A stretch of 64,000 bases of DNA from Tubulanus polymorphus (GCF_964204645.1 NC_134027.1:3336485-3400484); one strand, 5' to 3'; counted from the first letter of the stretch, positions 1-14,508 are shown. The notes: generated by a model from the sequence alone, not told the origin. Numbers and translations are program-made.

Positions 1-104
1 ATATAATAGAGAGCTATAATCAGTATAACTAACAGAAGGAGGACACCTGCGACAATTGATACAATGATCACCCATTCTGGAATCCCATTAATACCGTTGC
101 TTCC
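1..104 (-). other. Transmembrane-helix exon of the mucin-like protein
   Basis: After an acceptor at 105, the minus strand encodes a short Gly/Asn-rich lead, then [20 protein letters not shown], a helix of about 22 hydrophobic residues followed by tyrosines. The preceding exon (243-471) is a Thr-rich stretch ending in a Gly-rich linker (GGGGG runs). This indicates a type I membrane protein. The exon has not ended at base 1, so the cytoplasmic part is missing. Confidence 0.85.
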
Positions 105-3100
105 CTTTAAAAAAGAAGATACAGACATTATTGAGAGTATTGATGATATTCTTCACAGGCACAAGACCGATTGCATTGATCATTATCATTAGTTTTGAAC
201 ATTAGCTTCAAATAATACCATGAATAAATACTAAATACTTACTGGTGTAGAACCTCCACCACCCCCTACACCACCGCCATTACCACCACCACCACCTACT
301 GATGATTTTGGAGTGGTTCTTGTTGGCAAGTGAGTTGTTACAGTAGTATTATCAACCACTGGTACAATAACACTATTTGCAGGATTCACGTAAGTGGTTA
401 GCAGAGCAGTGGTCGCTTTGCCAGTACTTGTTTTAATCGCTGTTTCAATATCAGTGGTCAGCAAAGCTTGTCTGTGAAGAAAGAAAAGGCGAATCTAACT
501 CAAACAAAAGAAACTTTAAAATGAAACCCAATCGCATAATAATTTGTTGATAAAAACTAACGTGGTTCTGTTGTGAAAGATATAAGCCACTTGTTGCGAA
601 CTGAGTTGATTTCCTGTGACTTGTCGCTTGCGTCTGCCAACACCATGAGACGAACGTGCCAACACGCATAATGGATTTGGATTCAAGGATTGTAATGAGA
701 ATAGAATAACTGTCCGTGGTCGATGATTGACCATTATGTCTAATGGTGTATTCGGATGTAACGTGACCAAGGACGCATTTGTAAATTCCATAGTTGAAGG
801 AGGTCTAAAATATGAAACATATTCATTTTCATCATACTACCAGGTAATGAAATACAAAACGTAAGAAAGACCGACACATGAACTTACTTATATGTGTTGA
901 GACCGAGTAGATTACAACAGTAACCAACTGTATATGCACTAAAACTACAGTAGTTGTTCAATGATTGCGAAAGAATAGTGGTTAATTGTGATCTCATGGC
1001 ATTCATCTGTAATAAAAATATGTTTCAGTTTTGTATAGATCTAAATACAACTGTATACTGATAATCTTCACATGAAAACAAGAATCGTACCTTCATTGAT
1101 GTTGTGCCTTTCAAATGCAATTCCACCATGGTCTGTTTTTGGGTGTTCGTAACTGAATGAGAAAATAACAGTTAATGATATTTTTCATTGCTGTGGCTAA
1201 ACCTTAATGTGCATAATTTTCTACTATGTAATCAGTAGGTTGACCATGAATGAATATAATCGATTAATCAACTGTTAAATGAATGGAAATCAATGACTTA
1301 CGATAACAGAGTTTTCCACAGGGTTGTATTTCAATCATGTTGCCAACGCACATATTTCCGTGTCCAGCCGGTGTTGGATTTGTGCATGAACGTTGCCGCT
1401 TACGACTGCCATTACCGCATGATGATGAACAACTTGTATAGGGTGACCAAGCAGTCCATCCTCCATCACGATCTGTTCATAGGTGAACCCACAAATTAGG
1501 GATTTGGTTAAGGAATATCTACTATTCTATTATATTTCTCACAAGGTACTCACCACTGCAAATGTTATCAGGGCCTATTCGGTATCCATTTAGACATGCA
1601 CAACGGAAAGATCCAATCGTATTGATGCAAGTTCCACGACCACTGATTGTATCACATGGAGGAATAGCAGATTTACATTCATCAACGTCTTTAATAGAAA
1701 TATTATATTTTCCGTGTATTCTGACCGTGTAAGACTAGAATCAAAAACCCAGTACGAAATAAACTCACCCACGCATTTGAAGCCGGAAGCGGTATAACCA
1801 TATGGGCACAGACAAGTATCACCGGATAATAACCTGGCACACTTCTTATGTTGACATTGATTGGTATAGACAGATGAACATGTGACAATGGCTGAAATTA
1901 TAGACAGCTTGTAATACAAGAATCTAACTGTATATCTTTAAATGAAATAGAGAACCATGGTAAATCATACTTACGCGCACAAGTTTTAATGGCATTTATC
2001 ACAGGTGCCCATCCAACAGCGCAGTCACATCGGTAAGAACCATCAGTATTGATACATTGATAGTCACAGCCGCCATTGTTTGTAGCACATTCATTTATAT
2101 CTACACAAAGAGCAGTACATTTCTAGATTTGTGGCAAGTAAACCAATTAACTAACCCTTAAATGATCATAACTACTGATATTCCTTACCTATACAAGAAT
2201 GCTTATCAGGAGATAGTTTGTAACCGGGTTGACATTTACAAACATACGATCCAACTGTATTCGTACACCAGCCTCGTTTTAAGTCTTTTTCACATTTATC
2301 AGTTCTCAAGGCGCACTCATTCACATCTAAAAACAAGTCAAACTGCGTTTATCACATGTATTTACATTGTTTATACATATATCAACTTCTCAAAGCAATG
2401 ATAGACTTATCCAACCAGGAAAGAGCGATGAATCAACCATTTCAAAACCAAAAATGTTACTTACCTTCGCAGTAATAACCACTTCCACTGTAACCTTGAT
2501 TACACTGACATTTGAAGCCAGGTGACAGATTAACACAATGAGCGGATTGACTACAATTGACAGCCTTCGAACCAGTAAGAGCACATTCATTTATATCTGT
2601 TAATGCGTAACAAAACACTCAGTTAAAATACCTTCTCATCGATTATTCACAATCATTTTTTGTTATTACAGAAGTACATATAACAGATTGAAATCTACCT
2701 ACCCGTGCAACTTTGGGAAGTGTATTGGTAACCCGAGGGGCAAGTTGTCGTACATGTGTATGAACCAACAGTATTTTTACATCCTTCTTTCGGCGTACAC
2801 TGGTTATTTTCAAGACATTCATTTATATCTATGGTAAATATAATATGCATTTACGTGTTAATCCTAAAACCAGTGATATCTGTTTACACTAATGACCGAC
2901 AATAAAATACGAGATTAACAGCCTGTGACTGAACTAGCGATCAAGTAATCTAGGAACATAATTTTCCGGTAGGCTACTTACCAATGCAATAATTATTGCT
3001 GTATCTTCTAAAACCTGGTAAACAGACACATTTACCATTCTTACACTCAACATTATTCTTTGTAGGACAAGCAGCCGGAATACACAAAGGGGTGACTGAA

Positions 3101-6100
3101 TTAAGAAGAAGAATAACTTAGCCTAAATCAGTTTTATGGCTTTGTATATTTGAGAAAACACAAGTACAGTACGTTTTAAGTACATACGCGAGCAAGTTCC
3201 ATCGCCTTTCAACAAAGCATCTGGGCAAAGACATGTATCAGTATTGCCTACCCCTACTGTAGCACAATCATAATGGCAACTTTTGCTAGCAGCACAATTG
3301 TCTGAAAAATACGAAAGACTGTACCTGAATAATGTCTTTATAAAGATCACTGCACACTGAATGATTAATAGATTTTACCTTTACACGAAAAACCTTTCCT
3401 TTCCGATGATTTGCCATAGAAAAGTGTGGTACTACTAGGACAGCCGCATTGATAACGTTCAATCACTTGCGATGTTGAATACGGATCTTTATTCGTACAT
3501 GAACCATCGCTATAACAATTATCACTTTTCAAAGCACACTCATCTACATCTACAACACAGCAATATAAAAATCATGTAGTACTGCATTGAGGTTTATACA
3601 TAATAATCATTCATATGAACGCTTTACCTTTACAAGTTGTACTGCCTGGTGCGGAGAGTTCATTTCCTGGATTACATGCACAGGCAAATGATCCGTAAGT
3701 GTTGATACAGTTCTGGCTGCAGGTGTTTAATAGACCATTACATTCGTTTTTATCTAAAAGCGTATTAAACAGTACATAAAGATACAAAATCACTTATATT
3801 GTCTAAATATAACAATTATGTAAAAGACTATTATGTTATTGAAGAAATAATGGTGATTTATTAACTGTGTAAACATACCAGCACAATAAGTGCCGTTCCC
3901 TTCAAAGCCAGTCGCACACTGATTACAGGTATAAAATGGTGGAGCGATCAGATTATCTGCACACACTCCATTCGGATCACATTTGTGCTGGATCAAAGCA
4001 TCTGCACATGGAGAACCAGGACCTGAAATATATAGATTCATGAATTTATGGGAGAGGATGAAATAATAAACTACAGGTACACGACTGTTGTAATGATCTC
4101 AGACGGCACGAAAAAAGTCCGCAATGTTGAAACTGGTTGAATTCGAGCACCTCAACAAGTCTCTAAAAAGATTTTTACAAAAGCATCAAAGATTAAATAG
4201 TTAATACTGTTGGAAATGCATTCTAATACAAGGACGAGGTGATAGCACACATAAAAACTTTTGGGAGGTGAATTCTAAACTTACCATGATCTGGTATACA
4301 TTTACCAGCAAGATTTGTAGGATCTGGTTTGAAGCCATCCTTACAAGCACAGACGTAACTACCTATTGTATTGATACATACTGTGTTTATACCTCGTTTG
4401 GCGAGACAATTTGTAACTGGTGCAGTTGTGCATTCATCAATATCTACAATATAATATAGATAGGGTTCATTTTCCATTATCGTAACAAATGCCATACCGG
4501 GGAATATCTATAAGAGTCTAAACAATATAAAAAGCATCAGTTACACTACTAATAAATGCCATAATCATAACATACCATTACAAAATGTTTTGTTTGCATT
4601 AATGATAAATCCTGGTTTACATGTGCACTGATACTGGCCACCTGGTAACGACTGGCATCCTGTCGATATCAACGACGGACAGAGATTTGGCGTAAGCTGA
4701 CACTTGGGTATTTCTGAAAAAAAGGACACCGTCATTCACACGATTCTATATTTTTGGTTTTAAGAGAACACAAAGTTTACCTCATCTACCAAACGAACAC
4801 AATGGTTTCAGCAATAAAGGAGTCCACTATAAAGGCTTAATTTCACAGCCATTACATGCATATACATTTGTACTACTGATGAGCTTACCGATGCAGCTTT
4901 TCTTCGTTGAGTCAAATACATATCCATATTTACACTGACATACGATCACCGATACATTATTGGTTAGTACTCGACAGTATGCCACATTTCCACCTCCTTG
5001 ACAGTTTGCAGCTAATTCAGCTGGGTTACATGACTTGTATGTGCTAGGATTTTGAGTCACTATAATAGAATTATTTAGATTCAAAGGTTATGAGTATCGC
5101 ATATGAGCCTTTGAGATAAGTGTAGTATGTAAATTCAACTTATTTCACAACATCATTTCTGGGGTAACAAACCTGAACATGTCTTTTGATCAGCATTCAA
5201 TGTAAAGCCATTGTAACAAGCGCATCTAAATTTACCGATTCCGACATTCTGACACAGCTGTTGACATTCATTGCCATAATAGTCACACAGTTTTGAGGCT
5301 ATATGTTAGAAGTTAGAAATAGAATGATTCAACTTGTGAATTCAACTTAAGAATTCTGTTCACAATTAGATTTCATTTCAACATTTTATTCCTGTGACCA
5401 TCGGTAAAGTTTGATAGTTCATTTTTAACATCACCAAAGTTGATGGTAGATACCTATGCATTTTCCAGTATTTTCTTCAGTCTCGAAATAATTCATGCAC
5501 ATACATTCATACGTGCCAGGCTTGTTAACGCAGACTGTCATGTTTGAACATTTTGCCTGTCCCGTCAAACATTCATCAACATCTGAAAATGATAATGATG
5601 ATGGCATAAAGTTAGTTTTAGCAATGCTTGCCACTAAAGAAATCCCATAAAAACCTCAATACACAGGATGTGTTCACCGGACATACATACCAATACAGTT
5701 TGCAGGATTATTAATATCCTTCGTGTAACCAGGTTTACAAGTGCATTCATAACTCCCAATAGTGTTCACACATACAGTATTTGGAGTCGAACATTTACCA
5801 GGGTTTGCACACTCATCTACGTCTTAAAATGAGAAGGTAGACAAAATGTGTTACTCAGTAATTCATTTCAATAGAGTAACTGTTCAATGTTATTGTTATA
5901 CCAAAATCAATTATTGCATGGTAAAAATTATCAACTTACCAATGCAATTCCGGTGATCAGGAGCACGAAGAAAGCCAACATTACACCCACATTCATATCC
6001 TCGTACCAAATTAATACACTTCTGAGGACAAATTGTTCGATTTTTCATACACTCGTTAGGATCTGTGAACAATTATTATTATATCATATTGTTAACCTTT

Positions 6101-9100
6101 GGAATATCTGTAAGGCTTTTACACTATATAGAAAATGCACATCGACTGTGTCAAGATTTGTCACAAGACAGCAATTCATTGAAAGGAATGCGCTCACCAT
6201 AACAATCAATTCCATTGCCTTCAAGACCACCAGGACATTCACCACACGAAAATGAACCATTTTTCAATGGGGTACATATAACTCCTGGGAAGCAAGGTCC
6301 GCTTTGACATGGATTTCTCGGAATTTCACAGAGGTCACCTTTATACTTTGATGAACAGTCACAAATTTTAATTGGTAAAAACAAACCATCACCAAACTCC
6401 CCTTTATAACAGTTACCATTATTCTGCAAATATGATATATCAAAGTTTACTCAATTTGATATAACACCTCGAACTAAACATGTTATTTATCAAGTTTGCA
6501 GATGCTTATCATTTAGATCTAATAAGAGAGTGAAAACAACACACAAAAAATATTTTAAATACTAGTACTCACTACACATAGAGCTAGGCAAAATTTTGCC
6601 TTCGATAACTTCAATGCGACTAATTGGGTTGGTGCTGCGGCTTCAACAACAATTTCCTTTTCAGTGGTGGTTCCTTTTACCGGTGTTGCTGTGAGGTAAT
6701 CATTGCTATCGAGTGCGAATGCTCCATCAGTCGGGATTGTTTTTAAAGTAATATTACTTTTAGCAATGGATGAATAGTACGGCAGTGCTGACTTAAAGGT
6801 TTGTCCAGAAACTAACGAGATATTCAAAACGTCAGGTCCAAATAGTTTAGGTACTGGGCTTACTACAAAGTAAAAAATCAAATTTTTGTTCTGTGTACTT
6901 CAAATCTAAGTTGTCAAATATGGTTCATAGATCACGCATTACTTACTTAATCCGATTGCATTCTTCATATGAGTATAAGCAGCATCAAACATTATCACTT
7001 TTTCTTTCACATTAAAATCATAATAACATTCACTCCAAGAAACGACCGGTTGTTTATCGCATGAACACAGAGTTTTTTGATTTGATGGCAATGTGTATGG
7101 GACATAGTTCGGATTCAAGAATGATTCATAAGTGCCGGTTCCAGTGTAGTAAAATACACTTTTACATTTTGCAACCACAACTAAAATAGAGGAATACATG
7201 TTTATACCACAACCATGTTTCAAAACTAAAATGTAATAATTTGACACATCTTGTGAATCACTTCAAAATGGAACTACATTTACCCAGTATACATACAGTA
7301 TTATAAATGTTTTACTTTATCATAATATCTAACACACAGATTCTTACATGTTGAGCTTGCAGTTAAGTATCCATCATTGTGTCGGTTATTATCATTGTTT
7401 CCCAGTAATCCTAAATTTTGAAAGAGAGAAAAAGCTAGCATCATTTTTAGAAACATCATCCTTAATACCAGTACTGAACTGTTAACTAAAGAGCATTTTA
7501 CCGACTAAATTTGTGAAGTCTCCTCGTTTAAAGAGCACTTGAACATCCATAACTTTGTCTTTTACTGTGACATATATCCAAATCTTTTTACTTTGGACAG
7601 TCAATTGAATTATTTGGTTTGAGAAAATTTTGAAAGGTGCAGGAACTTGCTTTACGATGAGGAATTTATCCAAATAGTCTTCACCTGAAAAATACAGTAC
7701 ATTTGTGTGTATTGACGAATCACATACATACAATGGGTCATACTTTCATTGTCTATAAACCTATAGGACTGCATGTTAATCACTGACGATTATGAAAAGT
7801 ACAACATGTGTAGAGGGTCTATTTACACCCCATCAATACACTAATACAATTCTCATGTTGAAGCTACGGTTTAACAATATCAATGAGATCTAAGCGGTCA
7901 AAAAAACATGATGTTACCAAAGGTTCCATCTGGTTTCAGAATAATCTGAACGCCTGTATTTGAAGCTACATCTAGGACTGCTACTCCTTTGATCAATGCA
8001 CCATTTTTACCAGTAATCGGATTCGGTACAACTCTGATCTGAATCACGAATACTCCCCGGAGTTCAACCAGTTGCTGATCCCCAACTTCCTTAAAGTTAA
8101 ACCTCGCACCATCGAATGTAAGGAAATGAGTAAATCCAAATGCAAATCCTGAAAATGAAGACAATAAAAAAAGTTTTACCAATGTACCGGTATTTTGTTG
8201 AATTCAAAAATGCTAGATTTATCTAGATGAGTTAAATAAGGACGAAAAACTGGACCACATTTCTTCAATTAGTTATCGGGATCACAATCATTTACCTCTG
8301 TCATATGCAGCAGCAAGTTCACATGAGCCAGGCGGCCTCTGTTTGACAAAACTCTCGCACAAATTCTGCGATGACAATTTCTTATCTACAACACCTTGTC
8401 CGCAACAATGACCAAAAACTGCAGGTAACCCTACATCTTTGTTATGAGTAGAAACAGCTTTCCCGGCAAGTAGAAATGGATCACTTAATATAGTATTTCT
8501 GTAATAACAGCAGAACATCTGTTTCCAGCCTTTAAAATTGTTTACTTCATAACACTGACCATATCCACTTTTTGAAGTATTCTTCTTATACTTAGTATTA
8601 TCAATAAATACCAGCATAACTATTTCAGATTCTGTGCAAGGACAGGTTTTGATATCATTCATATCAGTTGAACTTAGTTTATTATCAAGTAAGTATTTCG
8701 AACATACAACGCCATCAGCACTCGCAGTTGTAGACATCTTCAATGACATATACATGTTACCACTTATACCACTAACTCCACCAATATCAGTTGAGGCAAG
8801 GCTTTTAATAGCTTTATTGCTGAAAGACTTCAAAGGCGTTAAGTCACTAGTTCCCATGAGGTTACCATAGAAACCTGTCTGTACCAGCATGTTTGAGATT
8901 TTGGGGTAATTCAAACTATCCCAGTCACCCATAGCTCCATCAATCATCGTCACTTTTGCCAATGTATTTGAAAAGTCTGTTGCAATCACCAATTGGAAGG
9001 ACACAGTCTGAAAATAATTCACCCACAAAATTTGCTAGATATAAAACATCTTTTTGCATCATGAATCTTATTTCAATTGAATACAATTAGCTGAAAATTA

Positions 9101-11378
9101 CCTCCATAGGGTTACTCTCCGAGTATGCTGACATCATACTGTGCCACTGAACAACTAACGCCCACCTAGGACTAAATGTTTTAAGCAAATTTGCTGGTGC
9201 GCTCCCAGTTATCGGTTTAAGATAATAGGCTGGCAAGCTGTTCTGAAAATCACTAGCAATAGCCTTAAAAACGGGCGATGTAACATCAGTGATAACTGAG
9301 TAAATGACTCTTGAATTATTCTTTGCCTAGAAAAAATTATAGATATATAGTATAAATACATAAACCAAGAATGGCACCATTTGATATTTCATCAAAAACA
9401 AAATGATGGTATAACATGATAACATACAGGACTTTCCTTCAGTTTAGTAAAAAAGGCAAAAATAGCAGCTACATCCCTCTCAATGTGTGGTATTCCTGCT
9501 CCTGGAAATGGTAGTACCGGGTTTGCCTCAAGTGTATTTCTAAGAACTAAAAACACAGCTCCATGTTTGGATACCTGAAATCAAAATGAAGACTAAATTG
9601 AAAAAAAGTTGAGGAATAACCAAAAAGTATTGCAAGATCATCGTAACGCATAAAAAAAATGTAGGCTACAGGCAATCAAATATCGGACTTTTAACCATAC
9701 CACAAGTGAAGGCCATCCAGTTTCCAATGCCGGATTGAAAGCTACTGGTATCCATGCGGGGGCATCAATAACTTTTGAGAAATCAGAATTTCTCGGAAGT
9801 TCGATTACAATTTCACTTGACAAATCTAGGAATACTCCATCTAAAATTAATGTCAAACATTTTCAATTAAGGGGGCTATAATAAAACATTATATTGAGTG
9901 ATATATATAATGAACGACAGGGCTATGCTGAAGATAAACAAACTTACTATAACATAACTTCAGATTGACAGGATCATGAGCTGGGAGAGGATGATAATAA
10001 TTTGGCAAACAGTTGCATTCATAGTCATTCATCTTCGCTATATATTTACATGCTACAGTTGTGTTTATGCCAGGGCCATTACAAACATTATTTGGACATC
10101 CAGGGATGCCTAAATTCAAAAAGAAACACCAGGTAAAAAGTTAATAACCATACATCTCTGATCATATTTTACCAAAAATGGCTTTTCTCTGATCATACGT
10201 ACAAGCTATCGTATCAGATTGGGGATGTACAAATCCTTTCGCACAAATACATTCATAGCCTCCAAGTGTATTGATACACTGTTTCACTCCTGATTTAAGC
10301 TGTTTAGTCAATGGGTCATGACACCTTGACATGTTTGTAGCACATTCATTTATATCTGAAATAGAACATTTGGAAAGTATATGATTGGGTAACGATGAAA
10401 ATCCTTGTTCTATCAATAAACCCTATAATGCACGCGCTAAAACATCAAGATGGTTCTCAAATAGACAAGTCAAATGTGGAAACATTAGGAAATATGAAAA
10501 AAGTATACATACCCACACAAAACTTTCGATATGGCCCCATGTTATTTGAAGCTTGATATCCCTGAGCACAAACGCATTTGTAATCACCAAATTGGTCGGT
10601 TAGTACAGCAGCAATTTGCTGGACATTTGGGTTTGGGCTTCCAGGAAAACACGGATGCCGGTTGAAGGCACTGAAATATTTGTATGGGGTGAATGCAGCT
10701 GAAAAAAAAACAAATCAAACCACATTAATCGAATATTTCAACAGATGATTATCGCCAAAACTAAATGGAAATTGAATGGTTCTGATGTTACCAGGTGCAC
10801 ATGTTTGCGGACTTGACTGGTAGTTTGTCAAAGGGCACTGGCATTTCCCAGCTAAACATGCCATCATCCTGGTTGTAAATGTTGATGGTATGAGTGTAGT
10901 ACATGTTGTTGCATCTGCTTGACAGTATTTATTACCGAGATCTAAATTCAAGAAATATTTAGCTGTAGAAATAGATAGTCATTTCAAATGTTAAATCATG
11001 ATTGGAGCTAGTGAATACAAAGTGTATAGAATTCCTGTCATAATCATTGTCACATCCTTGTTTTTAGTATCATGTTGTAACCTACACAAGCGACAGACTC
11101 CATTATCATTGAAGTAATCCGGTTGGCACTGACACATCTGCGTTTTACTGTCACAGAAGGAGTGTAATTGTGTACAATGTTGCGTCACACCTATACATTG
11201 TCCAAGAGGTTTTTCAGGTTGTCCGAGACTGCAAATGTTTACTGAAATGTTTGGTTATTAAGATGATTAATACAACATTAAGTCGTGCACTGTAATTGAT
11301 ATCAATGATGATGAATGCTTACTTACCGGGTAAAATAATGAAAACTAATAGTAGCACAATTGATGCAAGATCATCCAT
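1..11378 (-). CDS. Mucin-4-like multidomain membrane protein (EGF/NIDO/AMOP/VWD/TSP1), 3' end off the window
   Basis: Large gene of about 40 exons read on the minus strand. The start at 11378 gives a hydrophobic signal peptide ([18 protein letters not shown]) followed by a GT donor at 11326. Domain order: N-terminal Cys-rich/EGF modules (exons near 11082-11241, 10792-10941, 10513-10698, 10173-10355 and 9947-10109, one with the DINEC calcium-binding start); a NIDO-like region (9701-9840, 9428-9574, 9102-9326, into 8296-9007); an AMOP-like Cys cluster at the end of the 8296-9007 exon; a VWD domain (7918-8148, 7502-7684, 7348-7410, with the GLLGN motif); linker exons 6947-7180 and 6573-6862; about 20 EGF modules, mostly one per exon, from 6423 down to 1554; one TSP1 repeat; a membrane-proximal stalk; and a transmembrane helix. 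NIDO-AMOP-VWD-EGF-TM is the core of vertebrate MUC4 and coral mucin-like matrix proteins. The ligand is unknown. Exon ends are hand-called from splice sites; the cytoplasmic tail is off the window. Confidence 0.85.
1302..1472 (-). other. Thrombospondin type-1 repeat exon of the mucin-like protein
   Basis: This exon encodes [20 protein letters not shown] followed by a basic RKRQRSC stretch and a PAGHG loop, with six cysteines in TSP1 spacing. The paired tryptophans and CSxSCG core are diagnostic. It lies between the last EGF exon (1554-1688) and the stalk exons, so it is the last recognised globular ectodomain module before the membrane. TSP1 repeats usually bind glycosaminoglycans or matrix proteins; the binding here is inferred. 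Confidence 0.85.
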
Positions 11379-12828
11379 CTAAAAATTGGGAATACCAGAT
11401 CTTGGATAATATCATCAAATCAATCGAATTTTGAGGGTAAATTCCCTGACTCAAGAATCTTAAACTGACATCACGGCGAAATGACCAGAGAACAGAAAGA
11501 TACAATATATAAACTTCTAATGCAAACGTTTGTAGATTCATTACTTATTCATTAACCTAACAAAATTATTCATAGTAAATTTCCAGTGTGGAACTATTTA
11601 ACTTTTGCCAGTTAACAGGAATTAGAGGTGTTTATTGGACCAATGAATTCATAAATCTGTTTCATTCCTAAAGCATTTTGAAACTTCCAACTAGATCATT
11701 CCAAGAGCGGACATGAGAGTATAATCTTATGCCATTTTAAGTAGTTTCTAACCCTTATTTGCAAATGACACTTGTGGATTGGCCCATAAACGTTTTTATG
11801 AAAAAACTTCTGGAATTTTCGTTCCACCGCATGCGAATATAGGCGTGCCTGTTTGGTGGAGTGCTTCTAACAATTGTTGAACATTAATAAAGATGTTTGA
11901 AGAGGTTATTCATTGAAGTAATCATAAGTCAGAATTAGGTTTGAGAAGTAAATACATTTTTTTCAAAGCTTATTCTTAGTTTTCATATCTTAGAATACGA
12001 TCAATAAGATTCAGATGAAACTGAAAGTAATTTCAATGAATGACTAAATATTATCAATCATCATATTTCATCAAAAGATTATCAACTATCAATAAAACCA
12101 AGAAACTCCAATTGAGAAATGTCTAGCCAAAACTAATGAATGGATATGTTTTTGAATCCATACAAACAACATAAGTCACACAACAATCTTTCTCCATGAG
12201 TTCCACTTAACATGTCTGATTTCAAAAAATCATCCAATTTTAACCAGTATTATTACTTTCAATATAAATATTACCTTAATTCATAACATATTTCACAATA
12301 ATCTTATGGAATTTTCAAAAATATCTTGTTTTATTTTTACATAATTTCTAACGCAGTCCTTACCTCCGATGCAGTAGATCCACACCTATTCACTCCAAAT
12401 TCTTATAAGGTAAATGAGCACAAAATGATCACAACCAAACATTTTGAACGAGGTCCTCCTTTAAGTTTTCAGCCAATCACCTTTTGATCTAACTCTCCGT
12501 GCATCGAGTACAAATAAAATCAGGACCCTTCATATTTTGCAAGACTATTGAGTCCGCTAGTTACCCAATAAACCTTCTAATTCACTTGAACAATGATTTA
12601 GGGAATATGAAGTCGACACCTCATGCAGGGTTCCGGCGAATCTTTTACTGTCGACTACCATTAAAAAATACTGACAATTTCGTAACAAGACTTTTATTCA
12701 ACACACTACCAATAATATATATTACAAGTGAAGTTCTACTAAGCAATTTTCGAAAATAATACATTTATGTATTCAATTTCCAAACCTTCCGGGAAACATT
12801 CTACGGTAGTTATCTAATGTTTTTGTTT
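11379..12828. other. Intergenic: 5' flank of mucin-like gene and 3' flank of NDUFS7
   Basis: I see no coding exon here. An NDUFS7 polyadenylation hexamer on the minus strand (TTTATT on plus, 12693-12698) lies about 130 bp past its stop. The rest is AT-rich sequence that probably contains the promoter and 5' UTR of the mucin-like gene. Confidence 0.5.
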
Positions 12829-14508
12829 CTATTTTCGATACCACATTTGAACATTATTCATGCGTTTGATTTTCTTTTGTAGTTGTAGGATACCATACAG
12901 AAGAGCTTCGGCCGATGGCGGGCATCCAGGTACATATATATCAACCGGTACAATTCTATCACATCCCCTGACAACTGAGTATGAGTAATGATAATATCCT
13001 CCACCATTGGCACAGCTACCCATGGATACAACCCAGCGCGGTTCTGGCATCTGATCATACACCTACAAAGATTAGAAATTTCCAGAATTCTTTGAAACAG
13101 TACAAAATTAAAACATATTTTCCTGGGCCGTGTACCTAGCATTTGGATGTTGGGGGGGGGGGGCAGAGAAAGGGCAGACTTTATAGGCCCTAACAAACGC
13201 TCTTGTAATCCTTTAACAAAATGCTTGTCAGTGCCGAGTGAAGGATTCTACATTTAATTTCTAACAATTATATTTGCAAAGAGGGTACTCGTCCAAAATT
13301 TTGGGGGGGAGGGGCCAACTGCCCCCTGCTCCCGCTATGTACGGCCTTTTTATTGTTTCTACAAAGGGAAATCATTAGTTATACCCTTGAATACAGAATT
13401 TGCGATCATTGGAGTCATAATGACTAATATTCTGATAAAGGGCGGTAGATTTTTTACATATGTAAAGTTTAAGTGTCATTGTAACATTTTCCAGGTAACT
13501 GCACAGTTCTAGATGAGCCTAATCGAACTAAATAATGTAAGGTGAAGTACATGCATCAAACACTACTGTCAGTCTAGTACCCGAGAAAAAATCTTTTATT
13601 GTGACTAGGGAATTTATTTAATCTTTGACTTTTACCTTAGAGTTGGAGTTTCCAATAGTTGACCACTAGGCCTACCTTCTATTTAAACGCTGTAAATATT
13701 CTTAGGTGCTGGTAGACCCTTTAAGGCCCTACGTACTCCGTATTTCACTGAATGAATATGATTCCAATGTACCGTAGGGTTGCTATTTTTGTTTTGAGTT
13801 TGTTTTTCATTTTATCAGCAGTTCAGTAGCCTGGTCTGAATAATAAATGACCATCAAGTTGATCGAAACTGCTACTAACTTTCACATTAGACTCCTTGAC
13901 CTTCAAAAAATTCTACCTTTTCGTATAATTCGGCAAAATATTTGAATAGCGTAGTTCAGGTAGTTGGAAACCCTCTTGAGATAGCGGGGCACTAACCTAA
14001 TAAGGTACTGGTAACATTCTAAAAAGTTGGAAATATCTCCTACCTTGCGGAATGCAGGCGCCATTTTGTTCGTCAATGTGCCGGCTACAATAATGCAATC
14101 AGCTTGTCTGGGGCTAGCTCGAAAAACAACTCCAAATCGATCCATATCGTAACGAGGTGCGGCCATGTGCATCATCTCTACCGCGCAACAAGCCAAGCCA
14201 AATGTTAAAGGCCAAAGGGAACTTTTTCTTGCCCAATTCAATAAATCATCAGCACGAGCGAGGGCATACTCTGCAACGTTACTCGTATTTTGGAACGGAG
14301 AGTAAGGCCTTTTCTTGGCGACTTCGGTACTTTTTTCTCTGTAAGGAACGAGGCAGCTTCGCGAACGATGTTTGTCGTCGGTAATCGCGCTATGTTCATG
14401 GAGCGATCTTGTTTGGATAACCAATCCACGAGCAGATGAGTTCAAACATGACCGTGTGCCGCCGAAACTAGCAGGAAGTCGGATCACTACTTTAAACATT
14501 TTATCCAT
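12829..14508 (-). CDS. NDUFS7: NADH:ubiquinone oxidoreductase core subunit S7 (PSST/NuoB, cluster N2)
   Basis: Two coding exons, 14044-14508 and 12829-13062, join in phase 0 to give 232 aa. The subunit carries iron-sulphur cluster N2 at the quinone end of the complex I Q-module in the mitochondrial matrix arm. The N-terminal ~75 residues are basic, Ser-rich and acid-poor, as expected for a mitochondrial presequence. Cluster ligands are visible in [12 protein letters not shown] (tandem Cys), GSCANGG and [11 protein letters not shown]; the last two are in the second exon. The start MDKMFK at 14508 follows a pyrimidine-rich acceptor, so an untranslated 5' exon lies upstream; a second Met three codons later is also possible. 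The ~980-bp intron holds poly-G and GGCCGT inverted sequences. Confidence 0.96.
13124..13350. repeat. Possible degenerate inverted-repeat element in the NDUFS7 intron
   Basis: The left edge near 13124 reads GGCCGTGTACCTAGC and continues into a 12-bp poly-G run. The right edge reads GCTATGTACGGCC near 13335-13347, the approximate reverse complement, and is preceded by a second G-rich tract. This resembles a decayed terminal-inverted-repeat insertion, but no target duplication was identified. Confidence 0.35.
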
